Shown in pieces: positions 25,010 to 33,806 of a DNA stretch of 64,000 nucleotides. The DNA is from Roseivirga sp. UBA6052 (GTDB taxonomy: Bacteria; Bacteroidota; Bacteroidia; Cytophagales; Cyclobacteriaceae). A program made the position numbers and the translations under genes. Under the pieces are notes generated by a model that saw only the letters and a program-made list of their open reading frames with translations, made no database searches and had not been told where the DNA came from. The first letter of the stretch is position 1. Every line of letters begins with the position of its first letter. The stretch covers positions 992,001 through 1,056,000 of the forward strand of contig DIYO01000001.1 in assembly GCA_002427755.1 (NCBI GenBank). The letters run 5' to 3'.

Positions 25010-26902
25010 TTAATTATCTAAGATTTCAAAACGAGAAGCCTCACTTTTGTATTCATGAATGAGAGTCTTCAGGTGACTTACAAGATCATAATCCTTGTCA
25101 ATGTGATCAGATTTTAACTGCTTTTCAAAATAGTCAAATGACTTCTTTACTTCTTTAAAATCGTAATTTCTCGTATTGGCAATTAAAATCTTTGGATGGT
25201 GAGTACGTTTGGTGTTTTCCTTATCAGACAATAACTCTTCGTATAGTTTCTCTCCTGGTCTTAATCCAGAATATACGATTTCAATGTCCTCCCCTTCTTT
25301 GAGACCAGATAATTGGATCATTCTCTTTGCCAAATCGGAAATTTTAACTGACTTGCCCATGTCAAAAACAAATATCTCACCACCTTCTCCCATGGTCCCT
25401 GCCTCAAGAACAAGACTACAAGCTTCGGGAATGGTCATAAAATATCTGGTGATATCAGGGTGAGTTACAGTAATTGGTCCACCATTCTGAATCTGCTTTT
25501 TAAAAATTGGAATTACCGAACCACTTGAACCTAAAACATTACCGAATCTTGTTGTAATGAACTTAGTCGTAGTAGTATCCAAAGAATTCAAGAATTGATT
25601 TAAGGATTGAACATATACCTCAGCAGAGCGTTTGGAAGCCCCCATTACGCTTGTTGGATTAACTGCTTTGTCAGTTGAAACCATTACGAACTTTTTAACT
25701 TCGAATTCCACCGATAAGTCAGCAATATTCCTTGTTCCTAAAATATTAGTGTTAAAAGCCTCTTCAGCGTTATTTTCCATCATAGGAACATGTTTATAAG
25801 CTGCTGCATGAAAGACAAACTCAGGATGAAAAGTTTTGAAGCAATCTTTCATTCTTTCAAAGTTGGTAATGTCTCCTATAAAGCACGAAATCAACTCTTG
25901 GTTCTTCATACCAGCATTGATCTCATTTTGAATTTCGAATAATCCTGTTTCAGATTGATCTAACAGAACTAATTTAGATGGCTTATATCTGATAACCTGT
26001 CTTACTAACTCACTACCGATTGAGCCAGCGGCACCCGTAATCAAAATTCTTTTACCTTTTAAATCTTTCTCAACGTACTGGTTATTCAATACTATTGTAT
26101 TTCTACCCAATAGGTCTTCAATGTTAACCTCGTGTATTTGATTAATATTGAATTCGCCTCCAATCCATTGATCCACATCGGGAACTGTGCTAATTTTTAT
26201 ACCAAATTCTAGACATTGATCCACCAACTCATTCTTTCTATCAAGCGTGATTTTTGTTGTGGCTATAATCAATTCGGTAGGATTTTGCTTTAGAATAACC
26301 TTTTCGAAATCAGATTTGGCAGAGTATATTTTTACCCCCCCAGTTACATTACCAATCTTACGATTATTATCTTCCAAGAAACCAACTACCTTAATATTAG
26401 ACTTGGTGTCATTATCAAGCAATTGCTTTGTAATCATCCCTGATCTACCGGCTCCGAAAATGATAATCTTCTTTTGACTTTTGGGTGCTGATCGATAATA
26501 GGCGAAGAGTTCTTTAACTAGTAGTCTGTAACTAATGGATAATACTAATGAAACCAAAAAAGCAATTAGCGCAATCGAATATGGCAATGCATTTTCCGAG
26601 AGATAATTGACCGAGAAAACTATGGCAAGGGTAGTCAAATTGGCATATAAAACCCTTAAAGTGTCCTGTATTCCGGTATACCTAATAATACCAGCAAAAC
26701 TTCTAGTGATTAAAGAAGCTATCAATCCAGAAATGGTATAGATGACTATCCCCCTTAAGAAATCAAATTCATAAAGCTGCTCAATTACAAAGTTTAACCT
26801 TAAGAGATATGCTGTAAAGGCAGCAATTGAAAAGATCACTAAATCAATAAAAATAATGATCCATCTAGGAAGTACATTTAAGGTTTTTATGCGATTTAAC
26901 AT
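25010..26902 (-). CDS. PglF/WbpM-type UDP-GlcNAc 4,6-dehydratase
   Basis: This 630-residue protein has four N-terminal membrane helices, a first Rossmann domain (IIFGAGRSGM) and a catalytic SDR domain with ITGAAGSIGSELVRQ. The active site STDKAVNPTSVMGASKR has Met in place of the usual Tyr before the Lys, as in PglF, WbpM and CapD. It forms the 4-keto-6-deoxy sugar that the next enzymes aminate and acetylate. It is the last gene of the block and shares its first base with the end of the aminotransferase gene. Confidence 0.9.
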   Translation of the reverse strand: MLNRIKTLNVLPRWIIIFIDLVIFSIAAFTAYLLRLNFVIEQLYEFDFLRGIVIYTISGLIASLITRSFAGIIRYTGIQDTLRVLYANLTTLAIVFSVNYLSENALPYSIALIAFLVSLVLSISYRLLVKELFAYYRSAPKSQKKIIIFGAGRSGMITKQLLDNDTKSNIKVVGFLEDNNRKIGNVTGGVKIYSAKSDFEKVILKQNPTELIIATTKITLDRKNELVDQCLEFGIKISTVPDVDQWIGGEFNINQIHEVNIEDLLGRNTIVLNNQYVEKDLKGKRILITGAAGSIGSELVRQVIRYKPSKLVLLDQSETGLFEIQNEINAGMKNQELISCFIGDITNFERMKDCFKTFHPEFVFHAAAYKHVPMMENNAEEAFNTNILGTRNIADLSVEFEVKKFVMVSTDKAVNPTSVMGASKRSAEVYVQSLNQFLNSLDTTTTKFITTRFGNVLGSSGSVIPIFKKQIQNGGPITVTHPDITRYFMTIPEACSLVLEAGTMGEGGEIFVFDMGKSVKISDLAKRMIQLSGLKEGEDIEIVYSGLRPGEKLYEELLSDKENTKRTHHPKILIANTRNYDFKEVKKSFDYFEKQLKSDHIDKDYDLVSHLKTLIHEYKSEASRFEILDN

Positions 26903-28038
26903 TATCTAAAGATACTAATAATCCTATCCTTTATCCTTTCTAGTTGTTCTTCTTCCATGTTTGAACCTGAAGGCAAGCATAAACCATGCTCGAATAAGTT
27001 CTCTGACAAGCGATCTCCATAGTACGGGTAATCTTCAAAAACAGGCTGAAGATGCATTGGTTTCCATAATGGCCTAGATTCGATATTATCTTCCAATAAA
27101 GCTGTTCTTAGATGTTCTCGGTTAAACCCCGTCTTCACTTCATCCACAGTAATAGTGGTGAGCCAGAAGTTAGAGAAATAGTCTGCTGTAGGCTCGAGTA
27201 AGAATTCAATTCCATTCTTCTCTTCAAGTAAATCCCTGTAGAATCTATTGATAGTTCTTCTCTTCTGAACCCATTGATCCAAAACTTTTAATTGACCTCT
27301 ACCTATTCCCGCCAGAATATTAGACATCCTGTAGTTGTAACCAACTTCAGAATGCTGATAATGTACCCCAGAATCACGTGCTTGAGTGGATAAAAATCTA
27401 GCTTTTTCAACCCACTCTTCATTATTCGAAAGAAGTGCACCTCCTCCTGACGTTGTTATAATTTTGTTTCCATTGAATGAAAACACACTTATATCGCCAA
27501 ATGATCCAAGCTTAGAGCCTTTGTAATTACTCCCTAGAGCTTCTGCTGCATCTTCTATTATTCTAATACCATATTTTGCACATATGGATTTGATTTCATC
27601 CACTTTCGCTGGCATTCCATATAAATGTACCATTACTAGTACTTTTGGTGCCTTCCCTTTGATCCTAATCCTATCTAAAATAGCTTCTTCTAGATATTGA
27701 GGTGAGATATTCCAAGTATCAGGCTCGCTATCCACCATTATTGGTATCGCTCTTTGATACATGATTGGATTGACAGATCCTGAGAATGTGAAAGACGAGA
27801 CTAGGATTTCATCTTCAGGTTTAACTCCCAGAATAATTAATGCAAGATGAATAGCCGCTGTTCCACTGCTTAATGCAGCAGCACTCCGAACACCAGTATA
27901 AAGAGCGAGATCTTTTTCTAACTCATTTACATTTGGACCTAGTGGTGCAACCCAGTTCGACCGATAAGCATCCAAAACAAAATCCATTTCATCACCGCCC
28001 ATATGGGGAGAAGAAAGCCATATTCTATCCTTAGACAT
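26902..28038 (-). CDS. PglE-type PLP sugar aminotransferase (DegT/DnrJ)
   Basis: This 378-residue fold-type I aminotransferase has SSGTAAIHLAL near the phosphate site, IIEDAAEALGSNYKG, and the Schiff-base Lys in FSFNGNKIITTSGGG. The motif FNGNKI is typical of PglE/LegC enzymes that place an amine at C4 of UDP-4-keto-6-deoxy-GlcNAc. The neighbours, a PglF-like dehydratase and a PglD-like acetyltransferase, complete the bacillosamine route. It overlaps the upstream gene by 8 bases. Confidence 0.9.
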   Translation of the reverse strand: MSKDRIWLSSPHMGGDEMDFVLDAYRSNWVAPLGPNVNELEKDLALYTGVRSAAALSSGTAAIHLALIILGVKPEDEILVSSFTFSGSVNPIMYQRAIPIMVDSEPDTWNISPQYLEEAILDRIRIKGKAPKVLVMVHLYGMPAKVDEIKSICAKYGIRIIEDAAEALGSNYKGSKLGSFGDISVFSFNGNKIITTSGGGALLSNNEEWVEKARFLSTQARDSGVHYQHSEVGYNYRMSNILAGIGRGQLKVLDQWVQKRRTINRFYRDLLEEKNGIEFLLEPTADYFSNFWLTTITVDEVKTGFNREHLRTALLEDNIESRPLWKPMHLQPVFEDYPYYGDRLSENLFEHGLCLPSGSNMEEEQLERIKDRIISIFR

Positions 28039-28633
28039 CTTTTGATTTAATGATTTGACCAGGGTTTCCTACGACTGTAGAACCATCCGGAATATCTCTT
28101 ATAATTACTGCTCCAGCTCCGATGGTTACCCACTTTCCAATTTTGATATTAGGTATAATCGTAGCACCCGCTCCAATATGAGTCCCCTCACCAACTTCTA
28201 TTCCACCGCAAAGATTCGCACCCGGACTCACATGCACAAAGTCGCCTAATTCACAGTCATGATCAATTGAACATGAAGTATTCACAATGCAATGATTCCC
28301 AATTGAACTTGAACTATTAATTACGGCTCCGGCCATTATAACGGTACCATGACCAATAGTCACATCATCGCCCAAGATTGATGAAGGATGTATTGCCCAG
28401 CCATAGTTTGCACCCAATTTGTCTACTACAACCTTTCTTATGGAGTTATCACCAATTGAGACTAAAACGTCTTGAACATTCTGATCCTTGAATTCAGATT
28501 CATTGATGACATTATAACCTTGTAAGTTGGATATGCCAGGATTGGCATCAACCAAGTATTGAACAGAAACATCACATTTTTCTAAGATATCTAAGATCAC
28601 CTTTGCATGTCCTGAAGCACCAATTAGTATCAC
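28031..28633 (-). CDS. PglD-type sugar O/N-acetyltransferase
   Basis: This 200-residue protein has an N-terminal nucleotide-sugar-binding Rossmann part (MILIGASGHAKVILDIL) and a C-terminal left-handed beta-helix of hexapeptide repeats. The catalytic His is in NTSCSIDHDCELGDFVHV. It probably acetylates the C4 amine to give UDP-N,N'-diacetylbacillosamine. It sits between the PglC-like and PglE-like genes, as in Campylobacter-type pgl loci. Confidence 0.9.
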   Translation of the reverse strand: MILIGASGHAKVILDILEKCDVSVQYLVDANPGISNLQGYNVINESEFKDQNVQDVLVSIGDNSIRKVVVDKLGANYGWAIHPSSILGDDVTIGHGTVIMAGAVINSSSSIGNHCIVNTSCSIDHDCELGDFVHVSPGANLCGGIEVGEGTHIGAGATIIPNIKIGKWVTIGAGAVIIRDIPDGSTVVGNPGQIIKSKDV

Positions 28634-28634
28634 T

Positions 28635-29237
28635 TTAATTCCCTTTAAATTTTTCCATTGTTGCCGAAGATTCAGAGGTTATACCCTCACGAACAAAAAC
28701 CTTCTTAATCGTTAAAAATAAAATTTTTAGGTCAAGTAAGAAACTTTGATTATCTACATACCATACGTCATATTTGAATTTCTTCTCCCAACTTAATGTG
28801 TTTCTTCCGTTGACCTGAGCCCAGCCTGTAATACCCGGTTTTACATTATGTCTCCTGGCTTGAGACTGGTTGTATAAAGGCAGGTATTCGACAAGAAGCG
28901 GTCTTGGACCAACCAAAGACATATCTCCTTTAATAACGTTAATCAATTGTGGGATTTCATCTAGCGACAGGTTTCTAACAGTTTTCCCTACTTTGGTAAG
29001 TCTTTCGGCATCAGAAAGTAATTTTCCATTCCCATCTTTCCTGTCATTCATTGTTTTAAACTTTATGATTTTGAAAACCTTACTATTTTTCCCTGGACGT
29101 GGTTGAAAGAAAAATGGTTTACCCGAATTCGCCAGAAACAATGCGAATGTTGAAATCAAGAAGACTGGACTAAACAATAAAAAAGCTGCCAAGGCAGCGA
29201 TAAAATCAAATATTCTCTTTAGAAAAAGCCTATACAT
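28635..29237 (-). CDS. PglC-type phosphoglycosyl transferase
   Basis: This 200-residue monotopic membrane enzyme has a re-entrant N-terminal helix (RIFDFIAALAAFLLFSP), FKIIKFKTM, the catalytic Asp-Glu pair in NLSLDEIPQL, and the conserved GDMSLVGPRPLL and KPGITGWAQVNGRN. It transfers a phospho-sugar to undecaprenyl phosphate and so starts glycan assembly. Small size without extra domains fits PglC rather than WbaP. Given its neighbours the donor is probably UDP-diNAcBac. Confidence 0.92.
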   Translation of the reverse strand: MYRLFLKRIFDFIAALAAFLLFSPVFLISTFALFLANSGKPFFFQPRPGKNSKVFKIIKFKTMNDRKDGNGKLLSDAERLTKVGKTVRNLSLDEIPQLINVIKGDMSLVGPRPLLVEYLPLYNQSQARRHNVKPGITGWAQVNGRNTLSWEKKFKYDVWYVDNQSFLLDLKILFLTIKKVFVREGITSESSATMEKFKGN

Positions 29238-30369
29238 TCTTCAACATGAAGTTAAACAATCGTTCATTAATCTTATGAACATCAAACTTCTCTTTTGCTA
29301 AATCAAAGCTCTTCTCTCCCATCTCTATTGTTCTTTCAGGTGAATTAATAAAATACTCCATGGCTTCAGCTAATTTCTCCACATTCTTAATTGGGATTAA
29401 AAAACCATTCTCACCTTTGTTTACCGTTTCTCTACAACCTGGGTGATCAGTGGTAATAATGGGCTTTTTCATAGCCATGGCCTCTTGTATAGTTCTTGGC
29501 AACCCTTCATTGTAATAAGTTGGTAAAACGAACACATCAGCCGCTTCTATATAAGGACGAACATCACCTGTGGTTCCTAGATAGTTCACAATACCCGATG
29601 CATGAAGTTCATCCACTTCTTTCTGAGAGATTCCTCCTGGATTGGGGTCAATCCATCCTAGTAGCTGTACTTCAAAATCAAATCCTTTGGACTTTAGGAT
29701 TCTACTTGCTCCTACCAGCTCGGGGATACCCTTTTCTTTGATCAATCTAGCGATAAACAGAAATTTAACTTTGGTCGGTAGAGCAGGCTGAGAAGTTAAA
29801 CGATAATGATCCATATCCACACCAGTACCTTCAATCACTGTGGAGTTAATTTGCTCTTTGATTAAGTTATTTTTAATAAAAAACTGCTGATCGTCTGAGT
29901 TCTGAAAGATCACTCCATCAACTGTTTTTAAAGTATTTGAATAAAGCTTCTTGACCACTTTAGAAACGGCTTTCGACTTCATAGTATTTTCATCGAAACC
30001 AGATCCTTTCCCAGTAATTAGAGCATAGCGCTTTATCCCTTTAAATTTAGCCGCCTTTAATCCAAAAACAACTGGTTTTATAGTATACGCCAATACATAA
30101 TCAGGTTGTATAGCTTCGACCTGCTTTCTAAACTTCCTCAATGCACGGAGATCCTGAACTGGGTTGAGACCGGTCCGCTCGAACTCGTTCGAAATACAAG
30201 TAGCACCAATTGCCTCTACCTTTGACTTGGTTTCTTCATCGATAAAAGGTGCTGCAGCAAACACCTCAAAGTCATGCACCAGCCTTTTCAAGAGTGGCCC
30301 TCTAAAGTTGATCAATGAAGAGGCGAAGCCCCCAATCAACAAAAATTTAAGCTTTTTGGAGTTTGGCAA
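29230..30369 (-). CDS. GT4 glycosyltransferase (PglA-like)
   Basis: The 379-residue GT-B enzyme has FLLIGGFASSLINFRGPLL at its start and the C-terminal donor-site motif LPTYYNEGLPRTIQEAMAM (E-x7-E). Its position just before the PglC-like gene suggests it adds the second sugar to the bacillosamine-linked carrier, as PglA does. The start is a TTG at 30369 that overlaps the upstream polymerase-like gene by 23 bases; a later start is possible. Confidence 0.83.
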   Translation of the reverse strand: MPNSKKLKFLLIGGFASSLINFRGPLLKRLVHDFEVFAAAPFIDEETKSKVEAIGATCISNEFERTGLNPVQDLRALRKFRKQVEAIQPDYVLAYTIKPVVFGLKAAKFKGIKRYALITGKGSGFDENTMKSKAVSKVVKKLYSNTLKTVDGVIFQNSDDQQFFIKNNLIKEQINSTVIEGTGVDMDHYRLTSQPALPTKVKFLFIARLIKEKGIPELVGASRILKSKGFDFEVQLLGWIDPNPGGISQKEVDELHASGIVNYLGTTGDVRPYIEAADVFVLPTYYNEGLPRTIQEAMAMKKPIITTDHPGCRETVNKGENGFLIPIKNVEKLAEAMEYFINSPERTIEMGEKSFDLAKEKFDVHKINERLFNFMLKNV

Positions 30370-31594
30370 TTTCTTGATATCGTTTTTCTTGAGCTTCTTT
30401 TCGCTTTCGCGTAAGAAAGGCTACCCGCTTATCAGAATAAGCATAAATGATCATAAACATAAATGGATAGAGTATAATCCTTTGCCTAGCGATCAGTCCT
30501 AAATTTACTAACGCCAAACCTGCACCTACGGAGAAAAGCGCAATAAAGACAAAACAGAAAGCGATCAATCTATCTTTGCGAAGCATTGAGAGAGACCTTC
30601 TAACAGCTTTCCAGTTTCTAAAAGCTAAGAACCAGATGAAGTAAACATCGAAAAAGCTAATAACCTGTAGGACTCCTCCAACCTCCCATGGGAACGGTCT
30701 TAAAAGAATATTAATAGGTGCTTGAACAAACTTCAATGGACCTTCTGAAATAGTAATCTCACTACCTCCATAGGAAGATTTTCTTTGCGTCTCTTGAGCA
30801 AAATCTGTTACCTCAGTAACATCTTCTACTCCTACCACGGAGAGAAAATAGAACGCTCCGGCAACCGCCAAGATCAAGACAAATACATTTTTAAAAGTGA
30901 ACTTCTTAAGTGTAGTTAAAAAGTAGGATCCTGCTAATGCAAAAGCCAAAATGGCTGCCATTTGGGGTCTAACTAAAAAACACCAGAATAGACCAAATGC
31001 CATCACATAGATACTTTGTTTCCTATTTTGGCTCACCATTCCAGTAAGAAATACTCCCACCCCAAAGATCACCCAAGTATCCTTACTGACACTTGCAGTC
31101 CAAAACCATAAGGATGGATATACAATCAGGATCCAGAGATAGTTTTTGTATTCAATCCCACCATAAGCACGATAAAAAACCTTAGCAAAATAAAACAGCC
31201 CAATAAGACAGAAGGCAGAATAAAGTAGCCAGGTACCTCTATAGCTTTCTCCGACTAATAAAATCATAAAAGCGGCTGGATAACCAACAAAGTTTGTTCC
31301 TGTAAACGCTGGGCCTCGCCATAAGTCAGCATCAAAAAATGGAGAGAGGTCGAATTGTTTAAAATAGTCTGCAAATGTCTGACCCCATCTAAAATATACC
31401 ACCGGATCTGCCCCTCCGCCATATATAGCAAATGAAACGAAAGCATATGCAAACACTCCAAATATTCTGATTAGGATGCCATTAGTTACATAATTCTGAA
31501 ACTGACCCGGAACCTGTCTTTGGCCAACAAAGTAAACGATCATCGAGAAGAAAATAATCGCAATAATTAAGCCTGGTATCTCGAATGAAGCCAA
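30347..31594 (-). CDS. Polytopic membrane protein, possible Wzy-type polymerase
   Basis: This 415-residue protein has about ten hydrophobic segments and a periplasmic loop near 285-300. The motif FWTASVSKDTWVIFGVG resembles O-antigen and EpsG-like polymerases, and the short cytoplasmic C-terminus is basic. It sits within the glycan block, where a polymerase would be expected. No other Wzy candidate of this type is seen except the protein at 48291. The TTG start (MASFEIPG) has no better alternative. Confidence 0.6.
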   Translation of the reverse strand: MASFEIPGLIIAIIFFSMIVYFVGQRQVPGQFQNYVTNGILIRIFGVFAYAFVSFAIYGGGADPVVYFRWGQTFADYFKQFDLSPFFDADLWRGPAFTGTNFVGYPAAFMILLVGESYRGTWLLYSAFCLIGLFYFAKVFYRAYGGIEYKNYLWILIVYPSLWFWTASVSKDTWVIFGVGVFLTGMVSQNRKQSIYVMAFGLFWCFLVRPQMAAILAFALAGSYFLTTLKKFTFKNVFVLILAVAGAFYFLSVVGVEDVTEVTDFAQETQRKSSYGGSEITISEGPLKFVQAPINILLRPFPWEVGGVLQVISFFDVYFIWFLAFRNWKAVRRSLSMLRKDRLIAFCFVFIALFSVGAGLALVNLGLIARQRIILYPFMFMIIYAYSDKRVAFLTRKRKEAQEKRYQEIAKLQKA

Positions 31595-31725
31595 CGGACT
31601 AGTTTATTTGGTAATTTGATGATTCGTCAATTTGATTGTAATCATTGTGAATTTCATATCAAAAGACATTATTATTTTTCGTCATTGCGAGGGAGGTACG
31701 AGCGCGGCAATCTCCTAGTCTCTTA
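31595..31725. other. Spacer in the glycan block containing palindromic element A
   Basis: These 131 bases are one of the few gaps in the 39-kb minus-strand block. Apart from the palindromic element at 31680-31718 nothing is visible, and no promoter with both boxes was found for the downstream gene. Confidence 0.5.
31680..31718 (+). repeat. Intergenic palindromic element, copy A
   Basis: The 5' arm reads GTCA-TTGC-GAGG and the 3' arm GCG-GCAA-TCTCCT. TTGC and GCAA are exact reverse complements. Flanks are shared with copies B (41375-41430) and C (41511-41560), while the four stem bases differ. The GTCATTGCGAG...GGCAATCTCC form resembles a dispersed intergenic repeat I recall from many genomes (not checked). 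Confidence 0.85.
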
Positions 31726-32865
31726 TCAAAGCGCATCCTCATAAAATGTAATTGTCTCATTAACCATTCGTTCTAAGTTAAAATAAGACTTTAATCTTTC
31801 GTAAGCTGGTTCAACAATAAATTCCTGTTCATCAGGATTGTCTAAAACCTTGATCAATTGATCTGATAATTGATCTATATTATAAGGTTCTACCAAATAA
31901 CCTGTCTTACCATGTTCCATCAGTTCACTACCTGCTGGCACATCCCAAGAAACTACGGGCGTTTTAGCCGAAAAAGCTTCAAGAAAAACGACTCCAAATC
32001 CTTCTGATATTGAAGGAACTACAACAACATCCGAGTTCGCCATGTAGGCTCCTACTTCTTTGCTGTACCCTAAGAAATCGATATTATCCTTTAGATCGAG
32101 GTTATCGACCCTAGCTCTCAATGTAGCTTCAAGCTCCCCAGTCCCTGCGATCAATAATTTAACATCAGAACCAAAATGTTTTACCACTTGCTCCATTGCT
32201 TCTATCAGGTATTTATGACCCTTAAATTCGACTAATCGTCCAGCGATCATGATTTGCAATGGTGCTCTTCTAAATCCTTCATTCCCTTTGAGTACAAAAT
32301 TCTCAGGCATATCGAATCCATAATGGATCAATCTCATCTTCTCAGATTGAGTCAAGCCAGTTCCTATAAAGAAGTCACGTAAACCTTTAGAAATAGTGAA
32401 TGATGCTTTCATTCGTTTTTCAGCCCAACGACTGATCAGAAAATAAGGTGTCTTGCTCTGTTTAGAAACATCAAAGCCAAATTTAGAGGTAAATGAGTTG
32501 TCATACCCATGTTTGGTAGAAACCAATACAGGCTTGAGCTTCATGAATGTTTTAACAAGAGCCAAATGGAAATCAGCATGAATCAAATGGGTATGGATCA
32601 AGTCATAGTTCCCTCCATTAGCAATTAACTTGATCGCTTTAAGGACTTTTGGAGTCAGATATTTACCAATATTGACTTCATAAGTTTTCACACCTATTTC
32701 ATTCAATCTCTCAATAAAATCTCCTCCACTTCCACCCTGATAGTCCGTATAGAGCCGCAAGAATTCAATCTCTATACCTTTTGCCAACAAGCCAGGAATT
32801 ACCTTAAGCTGGTAAATTTCAGCACCGAAGATCCCTCCTTCTTTTTGAACGAAAAGGATTTTCAC
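31726..32865 (-). CDS. GT4 glycosyltransferase
   Basis: The 379-residue GT-B enzyme has an N-terminal acceptor domain (FVQKEGGIFGAEIYQLKV), the domain-junction block IMIAGRLVEFKGHKYLIEA, and the donor site VVPSISEGFGVVFLEAFSA (E-x7-E). The sugar and linkage cannot be told. It overlaps the upstream split SGNH gene by 4 bases, so it was probably translated in the same run before that gene was interrupted. Confidence 0.87.
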   Translation of the reverse strand: MKILFVQKEGGIFGAEIYQLKVIPGLLAKGIEIEFLRLYTDYQGGSGGDFIERLNEIGVKTYEVNIGKYLTPKVLKAIKLIANGGNYDLIHTHLIHADFHLALVKTFMKLKPVLVSTKHGYDNSFTSKFGFDVSKQSKTPYFLISRWAEKRMKASFTISKGLRDFFIGTGLTQSEKMRLIHYGFDMPENFVLKGNEGFRRAPLQIMIAGRLVEFKGHKYLIEAMEQVVKHFGSDVKLLIAGTGELEATLRARVDNLDLKDNIDFLGYSKEVGAYMANSDVVVVPSISEGFGVVFLEAFSAKTPVVSWDVPAGSELMEHGKTGYLVEPYNIDQLSDQLIKVLDNPDEQEFIVEPAYERLKSYFNLERMVNETITFYEDAL

Positions 32866-33263
32866 TTTAAAAAACCTCCCATTTTTAATTTCTCGATAAG
32901 TATTCTATTGAAGCTATTAACACCTCTTTGATTCAGGTGGTGAAGATCATAAAGATCTTTAGGATAATGAAGGTTTAATAGGTTATTGAAATTTATGTAT
33001 GAATCTAATTCTTGAGAACGTTGGTCAATTTCAATCGTATTTTCAGTGTTTTGATTGAGGGCGGAATCAATAGGAGACTGGACTAAGAGTAATTCTATTC
33101 CTTCAGTATTCAAAAAATCTACAAAATTTAACAATTCCTGCCATTGATCATTCCTGAACTCATATTTAAATCTAGGACCTAATTGTTGAGACCTAATAAA
33201 CGCTGCATCTTTTTGTACATAGCCTCCAGAAACGTATGTGTCATGATCATTTTCCTTTCTCAA
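32862..33263 (-). pseudogene. C-terminal half of a split SGNH-hydrolase-like protein
   Basis: These 133 residues are in the same reading frame as the upstream half (33267-33806) and separated from it only by TAG (33269-33267) and one CCT codon. They carry the late catalytic block YDLHHLNQRGVNSF (Asp and His) of SGNH/AlgX-like enzymes but lack the nucleophile block. The apparent start is TTG. The whole frame from 33806 to 32862 is 945 bases, giving about 314 residues, close to the intact 321-residue SGNH neighbour. Confidence 0.75.
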
Positions 33264-33266
33264 AGG

Positions 33267-33806
33267 CTAGTTGAATGCATCATACTGCCCTGTTTTTGTC
33301 ATATAAAGTCTTTTAATCATAGCGTTATAGGCTTTTACATGATTTAAGCTTATCGTCATGCTAATTAAGTCCGAATTCAGAGGGCCATTGGCAATAAGGT
33401 CTAAGGATGATTCCAATCCATCTCCCTGAAAAATACCAGGATAAACCTCATATATAACAAGTTCAGGACTCATTTGATCAAGGTACTTTTTGACGAGTAT
33501 ATTCGCTTGTTTAGGGGTTTGATTACTCGGCCCAAGATTGAAAAGCTTTATGCCATATTCTTCAAATATTCTAGGATCAAACCCCCGATATGCATGCGAT
33601 GAGCCTAACACCAAGATATCTACATCTCTAGTTGTATCTGCCTCTTGGATACGGGTGAACATACTTCCATAACTGCCCATTTTATAGTTGAGATTCTTTT
33701 TAAAAGCTTGAAAGGGAACCAAGTTGGTCCAAAGCAAAAAGACGATGCAATATCCAATCGATGCGATTGAGGTAAAAATTAAAACCCTTTTTAGGAAAAA
33801 AGTCAT
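33267..33806 (-). pseudogene. N-terminal half of a split SGNH-hydrolase-like protein
   Basis: These 179 residues have a membrane anchor at about 8-30 and the block I nucleophile motif VLGSSHAYRG (Ser70). They end at an amber codon after YDAFN. The frame continues after the stop into the catalytic Asp/His half at 32862-33263, so neither half alone has a full active site. The gene follows the MBOAT acyltransferase, sharing a base, as AlgJ/DltD-like partners do. It may be a recent nonsense mutation, a read-through site or a sequence error. Confidence 0.78.
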
